From Bradyrhizobium liaoningense (GTDB lineage Bacteria; Pseudomonadota; Alphaproteobacteria; Rhizobiales; Xanthobacteraceae), in assembly GCF_018130955.1 (NCBI RefSeq), contig NZ_JAFCJM010000030.1:26394-90393 (forward strand): a stretch of DNA of 64,000 nt. Direction: 5' to 3'. Positions 35,620 to 43,887 of the stretch are shown here, piece after piece. The notes beneath the pieces are model-generated. The model saw only the letters and a program-made list of their open reading frames with translations. It was not told where the DNA came from and ran no database searches. The number at the start of each line of letters is the position of its first letter. The stretch's first letter is position 1. The position numbers and the translations under genes are program-made.

Positions 35620-36453
35620 ATGAGCGATGCAAGAGCACAGACCGTCTATTTCTACGATCGGCACCCAATTTCTTGCGAAATCATTTTGGCGAAGCTCCGC
35701 GCGAGCCGCGGTCATCTGAACGGCTTGCGGCCCGACGATCTATTTCCCTACGACCAGGATCATTACGGCGGCCTCGCAGCAACTGACGAGTTGGCGCGAA
35801 ACGCTCGCATAACCAAGGGATCGCGGGTCGCGGACTTTTGCGCCGGGCTAGGCGGGACCGTGCGATACCTTGCGTTCAAGTATGGCGCCGATGTCACCGG
35901 TATCGAATTGACGCCGTCGCGCGTCGCGGGGGCCGAGGAACTGACGCGACAGGTCGGACTACAAGACAATGCGCGGGTCATTGAGGGCAACGTGATGAGC
36001 GTCCCGCTCGACGACACCACGATGGATGCCGTCGTTAGCCAGGAGGCGTTCTGTCATGTGCCCGATCCGAGGCAGGCCCTCTCGGAAGCATTTCGAATTC
36101 TGAGAGACGAAGGCCGGCTGGCTTTTACCGATTGGATCGCGAACGAACCGCTCTCGACCGACGATGCGAAATTGATGTGGGACGGGATGGCGATCCAACC
36201 GCTTCGCTCGATCCCGGAGTATCGACACCTCGTCGAGAGCGTCGGCTTCAAAGACATCCGCGCAGTCGATTTGACGACCGAATGGGCCCCGATTCTCAGG
36301 GAGCGGCTGGCGATGTATCAGCGGTTACGCGAAGAGGCCAGGCAGGCCGGAACTCCGATGGGACATGACGCCTTTCATGAATCCTATGTTCGCTTTGTTG
36401 ATCTCATCCAGCAGCACAAGCTCGGCGGTGTCCGACTTGTTGCCTCCAGGTAG
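35620..36453 (+). CDS. Class I SAM methyltransferase (sarcosine/glycine methyltransferase-like)
   Basis: This 277-aa protein carries SAM motif I (SRVADFCAGLGGTVRYLAFKYG), the acidic strand GADVTGIELTPSR, ARVIEGNVMSVPLDDTTMDAVVSQEAFCHVPDPRQALSEAFRILRDEGRLAFTDWI and a lid-like C-terminus. Relatives N-methylate glycine, sarcosine or small metabolites. The ATG at 35620 (MSDARAQ) has GGGGAGG about 9 nt upstream, so the upstream in-frame start at 35566 is not used. It ends about 360 bp before the AraC gene. Confidence 0.85.
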   Translation: MSDARAQTVYFYDRHPISCEIILAKLRASRGHLNGLRPDDLFPYDQDHYGGLAATDELARNARITKGSRVADFCAGLGGTVRYLAFKYGADVTGIELTPSRVAGAEELTRQVGLQDNARVIEGNVMSVPLDDTTMDAVVSQEAFCHVPDPRQALSEAFRILRDEGRLAFTDWIANEPLSTDDAKLMWDGMAIQPLRSIPEYRHLVESVGFKDIRAVDLTTEWAPILRERLAMYQRLREEARQAGTPMGHDAFHESYVRFVDLIQQHKLGGVRLVASR

Positions 36454-36812
36454 CCCGCCGATATCAGCTGGTCTCGATCGCGGCCGGCACCACCCGCGCA
36501 GCAGGCTTGACCCGCCGCGCGGCGCGTTCAGCGGGGCCGTTGTCGCTATGGGCGTGAACGGGCTGCCGAATGACGAAGCCAGCTACACTGCTTCACCGTC
36601 AGGCCCGCCGCAACCTCCGGGTTAGCCCGTAGTTGACCGGTCTTGCCGGCCGTCTCATGGTTGATGAGAACTTAATCCTATCGCCGGCTCGGCCTGCGTC
36701 AGCCCGGAGCCTTCACAATCGCTTCATCGAAGAAGCGAGCGTCTGTTGGCGACTGGATTTCCCCCATTTCATGTATCTCGCAGACCGCCCGTCCGTCGGG
36801 AAGGAGCCTTCG
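36454..36812. other. Gene-poor gap before the AraC regulators
   Basis: I see no convincing gene or RNA in these 359 bp. A minus-strand stretch reads AERAARRVKPAARVV and stops, which may be a decayed tail but has no recognisable start. No copy of the 15-bp operator boxes found elsewhere in this region occurs here. Confidence 0.4.
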
Positions 36813-37781
36813 ATGTTTGCCGAACTCGACAGCGGCAAGGACAGTCACGAGAGCCTGCTGAGCACCTTCAAGGTGTTTGTGCCCGACGTGAGGGTCGAGC
36901 TGAATGGCCCACGCGGGGCGTGTCAGTGGCGTGGGCAGTTTGCCATGGCCAACCGGCTCGCCTGGTGGCAACTGGAAACGGAGACCGAGTGGACCTGCTG
37001 GCCGGAGCGCGAGGAGGAGAGGTTTTGTCTCGTCTTCCCTGCCTCTGGCACGTTTGGCGCGCAGATCCGGGGCAAGTCCTTGCAGGCCGATTCCAGCAGC
37101 GCCCTGGTGCTCGGCGTCAAGGACATTTCGAAGACGTGGGCGCATGCCAGCGACGATCGGCATGGCCGCATGTCGTTGAAGCTCAAGGTGGCGGACGTCA
37201 GGAAGACTCTCACCAGCATCTTCGAGGATGCCACGCTGGAGAACATCGAGCTCAACCCACTGCTGGACCTCGACAGTCCCGCGGGGCAGACCCTTTGGTC
37301 GCTGGTCCAGGCCATCGCGGCGGCAATGAAGGATGAGTCGATCAGATCGGCGAAGGCGACCGCGCTGCTCCGCGAGGCCATACCTCGTTTGGTCTTCAAG
37401 AATTTTCCGCACCGCTTCTTAGAGCGCCTCGCCCGTCACGGGGCGGACGCTTCGCCGCGCCAGATCAGGGCCGCCGTCGATTTCATGCGTGCGCATATGC
37501 ACGAGCCGCTCACGCTCGCGGAGATCGCGGAAGCGGTCGGAATCAGCGAGCGTTCGCTACAGCACGGCTTCAGGACGTTTCGGGGAACGACGCCGGTGGC
37601 GCATTTGCGCGATCTGCGCCTCCAGCAGGCGCATGCCGAGCTATCGCGGGCCGAGAACACGCTGGCGGTGAGCGAGGTGGCGCTGAAATGGGGCTTCACG
37701 CATATGGGGCGCTTTGCGGCCAAGTATCAGGCCGCGTACGGCCAGTCACCTTCCGAGACCCGCAGGTCAGCGCGCGGGTAG
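36813..37781 (+). CDS. AraC-family regulator, paralogue 1
   Basis: This 322-aa protein has an N-terminal sensing region (about 1-210) of the 'AraC-binding-like' type and a C-terminal HTH: IRAAVDFMRAHMHEPLTLAEIAEAVGISERSLQHGFRTFRGTTPVAHLRDLRLQQAHAEL, then VSEVALKWGFTHMGRFAAKYQAAYGQSPSETRR. The same C-terminal signature, VALKWGF(T/A)HMGRFAA, is shared by two further regulators at 38474 and 41393, so the three are paralogues. An AAGGAG site is 6 nt before the ATG at 36813. An operator-like element lies 125 bp after its stop. Confidence 0.88.
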   Translation: MFAELDSGKDSHESLLSTFKVFVPDVRVELNGPRGACQWRGQFAMANRLAWWQLETETEWTCWPEREEERFCLVFPASGTFGAQIRGKSLQADSSSALVLGVKDISKTWAHASDDRHGRMSLKLKVADVRKTLTSIFEDATLENIELNPLLDLDSPAGQTLWSLVQAIAAAMKDESIRSAKATALLREAIPRLVFKNFPHRFLERLARHGADASPRQIRAAVDFMRAHMHEPLTLAEIAEAVGISERSLQHGFRTFRGTTPVAHLRDLRLQQAHAELSRAENTLAVSEVALKWGFTHMGRFAAKYQAAYGQSPSETRRSARG

Positions 37782-37905
37782 CGCGCACTGAAAGCAACTG
37801 AGCAGGAAATCCAGTCTCTCTTCTTCCTGAACGTGTAGGCGTGCGTCGCGGATGCGCATCGCGGCGCGAAACCGCCGCCATCGACCATACGCTGCATCGG
37901 CGCGC

Positions 37906-37940
37906 TATCCAGTTCCCGAAGGATCTGTCCGTATCCTGCA
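37906..37940 (+). promoter_or_regulatory. AraC-type direct-repeat operator, copy 5
   Basis: Two boxes, TATCCAGTTCCCGAA (37906-37920) and TGTCCGTATCCTGCA (37926-37940), are separated by 5 nt, giving a 20-bp period. The element ends 113 bp before the TTG start of the hypothetical gene at 38054. Confidence 0.65.
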
Positions 37941-38053
37941 AGCAGCTCTTCGCGGGCAATGTTTGATTATCCTTTGCGGTTTTATCTCTTGGTGCGCCGC
38001 CGCTGTGCGATCGCGGCGATCAGCGATCCGACATGCGCGCAAGGGGGAAAATC

Positions 38054-38422
38054 TTGGGAACCGTCGTCAGATTCGAGAGGCAAACGGATGCGCTAGCGAA
38101 ACTGCGGCAGTCGGACCTCGCGCTTGATGTTCAGGCGAAGCTTGCGATCGATGCGGACCGAATTGAAGAGGCGACGTCCGCCTGCAAGATCGTTGTGGGT
38201 TGCATCGAAAGCCTGCAGCGCAGCCTTGCGACCCTCGATGATTTGCAGTGCGCGCTTCTCGCGTGCGAGGACGGTCAGCCGATCGAATTGCACACGACGG
38301 CGGTCAAGTCGCAGCTCTCCTCGCAGCTCGCGAGCGTCGCGGGCATCTTGCGTACGCTGGGTGACGCCTCTGCGGAGATTTCCAGGGTCGGCGCCGTCCT
38401 CACGCACCAGGTGCTGACGTGA
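38054..38422 (+). CDS. Helical hypothetical protein of the chemotaxis island
   Basis: This 122-aa protein is almost all helix: VVRFERQTDALAKLRQSDLALDVQAKLAID, RIEEATSACKIVVGCIESLQRSLATLDDLQCALLACEDG, SQLSSQLASVAGILRTLGDASAEISRVGAVLTHQVLT. It has no signal or membrane segment. A TTG start at 38054 is chosen because AAGGGGGA is about 6 nt before it; an ATG at 38033 has no site. It lies between two AraC genes and behind an operator copy, so it may belong to the same regulon. The function is unknown. Confidence 0.65.
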   Translation: MGTVVRFERQTDALAKLRQSDLALDVQAKLAIDADRIEEATSACKIVVGCIESLQRSLATLDDLQCALLACEDGQPIELHTTAVKSQLSSQLASVAGILRTLGDASAEISRVGAVLTHQVLT

Positions 38423-38473
38423 TCCCCGCGGCCCATGCATCGTGGAACGATGGACTGATCTTGCATCGTGAGG

Positions 38474-39505
38474 CTAATAGCTGCCGAGGGCACGCTTGAC
38501 GGTGTCGGACGGAGAGGCGCCAAAAGCCGCGCGATATTGCGCTGCAAAACGACCCATATGGGTGAAGCCCCATTTCAGCGCGACTTCGTGGATCGGAAGG
38601 CGGTTTTCGGGGCGCAACAGTTCCGCATGAACGGCTTCGAGCCTGATCTGCCGCAGGTACATTGCAGGCGTCGTATCGCGAAATCTGCGAAACCCGAGCT
38701 GCAGGTATCTGTCACTGATTCCGACTGCCTCCGCGATGTCGAGCATCGTCAGCGGGCGATGCAGATTGGCGCGCATGTATTCGATGGCACGATGAATGTG
38801 CCGGGGCGCAACATCGTTCGGACCTCGATCCAATTTGTCGATGAAACGATGCGGCACGTTCTCGAAGACCAACCGCAGGGCAGCTTCCGTGAGCAGGGCC
38901 ATCGCCTTCGGCGAAAAGCTCTGCAATTGCTGCCCATGCATACCCGAGACGATCGTGCGCGACAGTTGAAGGAGAGTTTTTCCCGTATAGGTCGACAGAT
39001 CGATCGTTGGCATCAAGTCCAGCTTCGTCAATGCGGCATGGCCGAACATCGCCTTCAGCACGCCGGCGACGACTTTGGCATCGAACCGCAGCATGACGTT
39101 CGCATAGCTTCCGTCCACCGCCTCCATCTGATGACGCCGCAACATCGACAGCGGTGCGAGCGCGATGGTCGAGGGCGTTCGCCGTGCGCTTCGTGTGCCG
39201 ACGGTCATGTCGGCAGCGCCGGCGGTGAGAAATGCCATCACCAGGTCGTCGTCGAGCGATTCCGACGAATAGGACCAGCCGGCGGAGTATCGCGTCCTCC
39301 AGACACTGATGCCTTGTCCTGCCGAGATATCCGATCGCCAGTGAAACGCTGCATCGGATCTTGGCGGTGAGACCTTGATCGAGAACAAGTGCGTGCCAAA
39401 CGATGCGAGCAGGTTCTCAAAGCCTGCTCCGGACAGGACGGGCGCCTCTTCGAATGCCTCTTTCAATATGGGTCCCATTGCGCCGTTTCGGCAATATAAT
39501 TCCAT
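38474..39505 (-). CDS. AraC-family regulator, paralogue 2
   Basis: This 343-aa protein from the ATG at 39505 (a 334-aa form from 39478 is equally possible, and neither has a strong ribosome site). The N-terminal effector region (FENLLASFGTHLFSIKVSPPRSDAAFHWRSDISAGQGISVWRTRYSAGW) is clearly related to paralogue 3. The C-terminal HTH reads AIEYMRANLHRPLTMLDIAEAVGISDRYLQLGFRRFRDTTPAMYLRQIRLEAVHAEL and VALKWGFTHMGRFAAQYRAAFGASPSD. The 412 bp between it and the divergent globin receptor hold an operator copy and nothing coding that I can support. Confidence 0.88.
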   Translation of the reverse strand: MELYCRNGAMGPILKEAFEEAPVLSGAGFENLLASFGTHLFSIKVSPPRSDAAFHWRSDISAGQGISVWRTRYSAGWSYSSESLDDDLVMAFLTAGAADMTVGTRSARRTPSTIALAPLSMLRRHQMEAVDGSYANVMLRFDAKVVAGVLKAMFGHAALTKLDLMPTIDLSTYTGKTLLQLSRTIVSGMHGQQLQSFSPKAMALLTEAALRLVFENVPHRFIDKLDRGPNDVAPRHIHRAIEYMRANLHRPLTMLDIAEAVGISDRYLQLGFRRFRDTTPAMYLRQIRLEAVHAELLRPENRLPIHEVALKWGFTHMGRFAAQYRAAFGASPSDTVKRALGSY

Positions 39506-39560
39506 CGCGCGGCGGGGCCTTGGTTTCAACCAGCTTGCGAAAGCAAAGCGGTGCGATCCT

Positions 39561-39595
39561 ATCCAGTTTGCGCAAAAGCTGTCCGGATCGCGCAG
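39561..39595 (+). promoter_or_regulatory. AraC-type direct-repeat operator, copy 1
   Basis: Boxes TATCCAGTTTGCGCA (39561-39575) and TGTCCGGATCGCGCA (39581-39595) are separated by AAAGC, giving a 20-bp period. The element is 56 bp upstream of the AraC paralogue 2 start (minus) and 322 bp upstream of the globin-coupled receptor (plus). Confidence 0.7.
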
Positions 39596-39917
39596 GTCGC
39601 AGGATCGAATGTCGAGGGCGCGGACCGGGCAGAGAAGAGCGGTACATCCCGTTCTGGCGTGGGTGTTACGGTCTGTCACTGCATGCGCCGCCAAGGCACG
39701 CGATCGTGCCACGTGTTTCGCGAGCTCGCTGGAGAGGCGCTCGATGTCCAATTTCCGAACGATCAGTCCGTATCGCGCAGACAAACCGCCATAGTTAAGA
39801 TTTGATTTGATCTCGCCGCGTCTACTTCCCCCAGCGCTTGTTCGCGCGGATGCATCCGTGTTCGCGGCTGTCCGCGCCTTGTCGGCGCGAGGACGTCGAA
39901 TACATCGTGGGGGAACT

Positions 39918-41264
39918 ATGACTAACGACTCGAACGACCGCGACGATCGCGAGAACCGCCTTCGCTTCTTGCGCATCGACCAGAAGACCGGGGCAGCGCT
40001 ACGCGAATTCTGGCCGGTGGTCGAAAAGGCTCTGCCTGTAATTCTCGAGGGGTTCTACAAACATCTTGCGGGCAACCCGGCATTGGCGAAGCTGATCGGC
40101 AATCAGATGGAGCGCCTGCAAGGCGCCCAATCCGCGCACTGGGCGCGCATGTTCGACGGTCATTTCGACGGTGCGTACGTCCAGGGTGTACGAACGATCG
40201 GCCTGGTGCACAGCAGGATCGGGTTGGAGCCGCGCTGGTACATCGGGGGCTACGCTTTCGTGTTGTCGCACCTCACGGACCTCGCGATCGCCACCTATCG
40301 GTGGAACAGGGCCCGTTTGGGGGAAGTCATCACGGCCGTGAATTGTGCCGTGATGCTCGATATGGACTTCGCGATTTCGGTCTATCAGGAGGCCCTGCTG
40401 GACGAGCGGGCCAAGCGCCAGAGGACGGTCGATGGCTTGATCGTCGACTTCGAACGGCAAGTGACCGTCGCACTGGAAGCGCTGTCGATGTCTTCGATCG
40501 AGTTGAACGACACCGCTGGCACCATGGCGCGGACCGCGGAGGCGACGACGCAGCGGGCGAGCAACGTGGCGGCAGCCTCGGAGTTGGCTTCGACCAACGT
40601 GCAGTCTGTTGCCTCGGCTAGCGAAGAGATGGCGTCGTCCGTGACCGAAATCGGCCGGCAGGCCCACGAGTCGACGCGGATTTCGACAGAGGCCGTCGAA
40701 CTTTCGCGAAGTGCCGATCAGCGCATTCACTCGCTGTCCGAGGCCGCGTCGAAGATTGGCACCGTTGTCGAACTCATCAACACGATCGCCGGTCAAACTA
40801 ACCTGTTGGCCCTGAATGCCACGATCGAGGCGGCCCGTGCCGGCGAGGCCGGAAGGGGCTTTGCCGTGGTTGCGTCCGAGGTCAAGACACTGGCGGAGCA
40901 GACCTCGAAGGCCACGAGCGAAATCGGGCAACAGGTCGCCGGGATACAGACGGCAACGCAGGAGGCTGTCACGACGATTCGCGAGGTCAGCCAGATCATT
41001 CGCCGCACGTCCGAGATCGCGTCCGCGATCGCCGGCTCCGTGGAGGAGCAGGGCAGGGCAACGCAGGAGATCACGCGCAATGCGCAACAGGCGGCCAAGG
41101 GCACGGGTGACGTTTCCTCGAACATCGCCGGTGTGAGCCATGCCGCGGACGAGGCGGTAGCTGCATCGAGCCAGGTGCAGCTCGCCTCCTCCCGGCTCGC
41201 CAAGCAGGGTGAAGAGCTGGGCACGGAGGTGCAGCGCTTCCTCAGGGGTATCCGCGCGGCGTGA
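39918..41264 (+). CDS. Globin-coupled methyl-accepting chemoreceptor, soluble
   Basis: This 448-aa cytosolic receptor has an N-terminal protoglobin domain (about 15-175) with EFWPVVEKALPVILEGFYKHLAG, HWARMFDGHFDGAYVQGVRTIGLVHSRIGLEPRWYIGGYAFVL and the proximal heme His at about 98. An MCP signalling domain follows, with the hairpin tip INTIAGQTNLLALNATIEAARAGEAGRGFAVVASEVKTLAEQT. No membrane helices. Such receptors sense oxygen or other heme ligands and signal to CheA/CheW. A GGGGGAA site precedes the ATG. Monocistronic, behind an operator copy. Confidence 0.93.
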   Translation: MTNDSNDRDDRENRLRFLRIDQKTGAALREFWPVVEKALPVILEGFYKHLAGNPALAKLIGNQMERLQGAQSAHWARMFDGHFDGAYVQGVRTIGLVHSRIGLEPRWYIGGYAFVLSHLTDLAIATYRWNRARLGEVITAVNCAVMLDMDFAISVYQEALLDERAKRQRTVDGLIVDFERQVTVALEALSMSSIELNDTAGTMARTAEATTQRASNVAAASELASTNVQSVASASEEMASSVTEIGRQAHESTRISTEAVELSRSADQRIHSLSEAASKIGTVVELINTIAGQTNLLALNATIEAARAGEAGRGFAVVASEVKTLAEQTSKATSEIGQQVAGIQTATQEAVTTIREVSQIIRRTSEIASAIAGSVEEQGRATQEITRNAQQAAKGTGDVSSNIAGVSHAADEAVAASSQVQLASSRLAKQGEELGTEVQRFLRGIRAA

Positions 41265-41291
41265 TCGCGCCGGGTTTTCCACCCCGCCTCC

Positions 41292-41396
41292 TAGGGCATG
41301 ATCCGGAAAAGTGCGCAGCGGTTTTCCAGAAAAGGTCATGCGCAAACAAGGAGCTAAAGCGCGATGACGATTCAACCTGAATTCATCGCGCTTTAG
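41292..41396 (-). repeat. Dispersed Bradyrhizobium-type palindromic repeat, copy 2
   Basis: This is the inverted copy of the element at 29854-29984. It runs from ATCCGGAAAAGTGCGCAGCGG through AACAAGGAGC to the perfect arms CTAAAGCGCGATGA and TCATCGCGCTTTAG. It fills the gap between the globin receptor stop and the AraC paralogue 3 stop, and supplies the latter's TAA. Confidence 0.75.
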
Positions 41397-42472
41397 GGCT
41401 GCGGACGGAGGATGTGGGGCGAGCCGGCGCGCTTGGCTGTTTCCGAGGGGGCAACGCCGAAGGTCCGGCGATACTGGGCTGCGAAGCGTCCCATGTGAGC
41501 AAACCCCCACTTCAGGGCGACTTCGCTGACCGGCAATGCATTCCCGGGTGAAGACAACTCGCTGTGGACCGCGTCAAGTCTGAGGTGCCGTAGATAGTAC
41601 GCCGGCGACGTCTCGTAGTGCCTGCGGAAGCCTAGCTGCAAAGAGCGGCTGCTGATGCCGACCGCGGCCGCGACGTCGCTCATCGTCAGCGGCAGGTGAA
41701 GATGGGCCCGCATGTAGTCGATCGCCTGCTTGATCTGTTGCGGCGCGATAGCGCCGCCTTGTTGCTGGAGCTTTGCAGAGAGCCGGTGCGGCACCTCTTC
41801 GAGGATCAATCGGAGGGCGGCCTCCGTCAGCAACGTCATGGCCTTGGGTGAGCGCAGGAGCACTTGTTCGTCGCGCAGGCCGTTCGCCAGCGCAGAGGCA
41901 ATCGACTGCAAGGTCTGTCCCAGATGGGTCGAAAGATCGATCGCGGGTGTGAGATTGAGGCTCGTCAGCGGCGCGCCCTCGAACATGTCGACCAGCAGCC
42001 GGGCGACGATGCCTGCCTCGAAGCGCATCGTCACACCGGTGAGACTTCCGTCGCGCGTGAATACGGTCTGCCGCCTCAGGGTCGGCTGCGCGTAAACGGT
42101 CAGGCGCGATGAGGTCTGCTCAATCGTCCGCGAGCCGATCGCCAGCTCAGAGCCTCCGGTGCCGAGAAAGCACAGATTGAGGTTCTCCGTATCGTTGTCC
42201 GAACCGAAGGACCAGCCGCTCGAATACGCCGCGCGGACCACGCTCACCCCCGGTCCTGCCGCGAAGTCCGACTGCCACCGAAATCCGGCGCGGGGATTCG
42301 GCGGGCTGATCTTCAGTGGCAGCAGACGCGATCGGTAGTAGGCGAGGAGATCTTCGAAATTCGAACCTTGGACGACTGGAGTTTCGCGAAGTGGATCCTT
42401 TGGCAAGTCGTGACTCGTCGAAAAAGGTATCCCGGCGCACAGATGCAAACACCAGCCTGATCGAACGTTCAA
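41393..42472 (-). CDS. AraC-family regulator, paralogue 3
   Basis: This protein is up to 359 aa. The start is uncertain: TTG at 42472 is the upstream limit and shorter TTG starts exist. The N-terminal effector region (NFEDLLAYYRSRLLPLKISPPNPRAGFRWQSDFAAGPGVSVVRAAYSSGW) aligns with paralogue 2. The DNA-binding part reads AIDYMRAHLHLPLTMSDVAAAVGISSRSLQLGFRRHYETSPAYYLRHLRLDAVHSEL and VALKWGFAHMGRFAAQYRRTFGVAPSETAK. Its stop codon lies in a dispersed repeat, and an operator copy is 110 bp upstream of its start. Confidence 0.85.
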   Translation of the reverse strand: MNVRSGWCLHLCAGIPFSTSHDLPKDPLRETPVVQGSNFEDLLAYYRSRLLPLKISPPNPRAGFRWQSDFAAGPGVSVVRAAYSSGWSFGSDNDTENLNLCFLGTGGSELAIGSRTIEQTSSRLTVYAQPTLRRQTVFTRDGSLTGVTMRFEAGIVARLLVDMFEGAPLTSLNLTPAIDLSTHLGQTLQSIASALANGLRDEQVLLRSPKAMTLLTEAALRLILEEVPHRLSAKLQQQGGAIAPQQIKQAIDYMRAHLHLPLTMSDVAAAVGISSRSLQLGFRRHYETSPAYYLRHLRLDAVHSELSSPGNALPVSEVALKWGFAHMGRFAAQYRRTFGVAPSETAKRAGSPHILRPQP

Positions 42473-42581
42473 GTCCTACAAAGGTTATCCCGTCCTTTTC
42501 ACGCGGACTTCAATGAGCCCGCGGTGCTCAACCGCCGATTGGGCAGAGGACGCTGGCAGCTCCGAAAAGATGGTCTCACGA

Positions 42582-42616
42582 TATCCGTTTTCCGAAATGA
42601 ATATCCGTATTCCGCA
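42582..42616 (+). promoter_or_regulatory. AraC-type direct-repeat operator, copy 2
   Basis: Boxes TATCCGTTTTCCGAA (42582-42596) and TATCCGTATTCCGCA (42602-42616) are separated by ATGAA, giving a 20-bp period. These are the two most similar boxes in the set. The copy lies upstream of AraC paralogue 3, and its second box runs into a strong hairpin downstream of the ParA gene. Confidence 0.7.
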
Positions 42617-42648
42617 CTGCGGCACGCGTTCTGCGTGCCGCAGTGCGG
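42612..42648 (-). terminator. Strong hairpin after the ParA gene
   Basis: Arms CCGCACTGCGGCACGC and GCGTGCCGCAGTGCGG are perfectly complementary over 16 bp with a 5-nt loop (GTTCT), starting 25 nt past the ParA stop. It probably terminates the ParA transcript, though no long T tract follows. It overlaps box 2 of the adjacent operator by 5 bp. Confidence 0.6.
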
Positions 42649-42672
42649 TGTGCTGCGCAGCCTCGTGCGAGG

Positions 42673-43407
42673 TCAGAGGGTGAACGCAGCGGGTTCTGCT
42701 CGAATCGGCAGATTCAGTCCTGCAAAGGGCGAGGTCGCAACCACGTCGGCCGCGTCGGCGCCCAGCCGGGCCTCGATCCAATTCCACAGGCGGCGGATCT
42801 CTTCGGTTGATTTGCCCGCCGGCTCGTATTCGCTGACCGCGAGCCCGGCGCTCAATGCATCCTGATGATCATTGCGCATGACGATGAAAGGTCGCGCGAG
42901 CACCTCGCCGAGGTCGATCGCTGCCTCGTCGGCAAGCGTCTCAGCGGCGTCGTCGATGCGGCGGCCGCGGCTGGGAACCTGGTTGAGCACGAATGCAAAT
43001 GGCTTGTTCCAGGCCCGAACAAGACTGAGGGTCGATGCCGTCGCTTCGATGTCGGCCGTGGTCGGTCGCGCCGGGATCAGGCACAGGTCGGCGTGGCGAA
43101 TCGCCGCCGTCCTCGCCGAGCTGACGCCGCCGGCCGCGTCGATGATGGTCAGCGTCACGCCGCTATCCCTGAGCGCACGCAGGCGCGGCTCGATGTCCTG
43201 GGCGGCGTGGATGGTTTCGACAATTGGCTCGGCGTCGACGCGGCGCTTGTGCCAGCTTGCGAGCGTTTCCTGCGGGTCGGCGTCGATCAGCCGAACGTTG
43301 TGTCCGGCCTTCTTCGCCGCTACCGCAAGGCCGATGGCGAGCGTGCTCTTGCCGCTGCCTCCCTTTTGAGTGGCCAATACGATCGTGTGCATGGAGAGAT
43401 GTGCCAT
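42673..43407 (-). CDS. ParA/MinD-family ATPase beside the chemotaxis operon
   Basis: This 244-aa protein has the deviant Walker A QKGGSGKSTLAIGLAVAAK, then LIDADPQETLASWHKRR, VTLTIIDAAGGVSSARTAAIRHADLCLIPARPTTADIEAT and FVLNQVPSRGRRIDDA. No ParB gene is adjacent. ParA homologues next to che genes (PpfA of Rhodobacter, ParC of Vibrio) position chemoreceptor arrays, and PpfA does this for a cytoplasmic array. The soluble receptors encoded nearby make that role attractive here (inference). The ATG at 43407 has GGAAGA 8 nt upstream. It is divergent from the che operon. Confidence 0.88.
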   Translation of the reverse strand: MAHLSMHTIVLATQKGGSGKSTLAIGLAVAAKKAGHNVRLIDADPQETLASWHKRRVDAEPIVETIHAAQDIEPRLRALRDSGVTLTIIDAAGGVSSARTAAIRHADLCLIPARPTTADIEATASTLSLVRAWNKPFAFVLNQVPSRGRRIDDAAETLADEAAIDLGEVLARPFIVMRNDHQDALSAGLAVSEYEPAGKSTEEIRRLWNWIEARLGADAADVVATSPFAGLNLPIRAEPAAFTL

Positions 43408-43569
43408 ATCGTGTCTTCCATTGATTTGGAGAAATGAAACGCAGGGAAAACGCAACTGCACTGACGGCTGCATCGTCGAAACGGCGAGCCCATTCCGCCA
43501 TATCTGCAGATTCCGGGTTAACAGTTCACTGAGGAAGCGCGGCTCCGATCGCCAAACTCGCCCGCGAGC

Positions 43570-43604
43570 TATCCGGATTGCGAACACAGCATCCGGATCG
43601 CGTA
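43570..43604 (+). promoter_or_regulatory. AraC-type direct-repeat operator, copy 3
   Basis: Boxes TATCCGGATTGCGAA (43570-43584) and CATCCGGATCGCGTA (43590-43604) are separated by CACAG, giving a 20-bp period. It lies 163 bp before the ParA start (minus). The 480-bp gap between ParA and STAS has no gene. Confidence 0.7.
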
Positions 43605-43732
43605 TTCACGGCGAATCAATGTCAGGCGTGCGAGGAGGGGCGGAGCGAGAGCATTCCCCGAGTTTCGGATGGAGAGAAGGCGAGGATCGCGCGAATGCGA
43701 GCGCGAGCAGCTCCGTAAAAACACTGCCTCGG

Positions 43733-43767
43733 CATCCGCTTCCCGCAATTCCTATCCGGATCACGCA
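43733..43767 (+). promoter_or_regulatory. AraC-type direct-repeat operator, copy 4
   Basis: Boxes CATCCGCTTCCCGCA (43733-43747) and TATCCGGATCACGCA (43753-43767) are separated by ATTCC, giving a 20-bp period. It ends 120 bp before the first gene of the chemotaxis operon. Confidence 0.7.
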
Positions 43768-43887
43768 AGTGGGGTGCGAGAGGTAAGATTTGATTTAACT
43801 CCCCCACTTCTAGTTGGCGAACACGTCGGAATCACAAGCCGTGTTTTCGCGCTCGTTTCGCGGCGCGAGGAGGGGACCGAAGATTTC

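Noticed and set aside
36633..36812. A 60-aa N-terminal extension of AraC paralogue 1
   Set aside because: An AAGGAG site 6 nt before the internal ATG at 36813 marks the start, and the extension has no conserved features.
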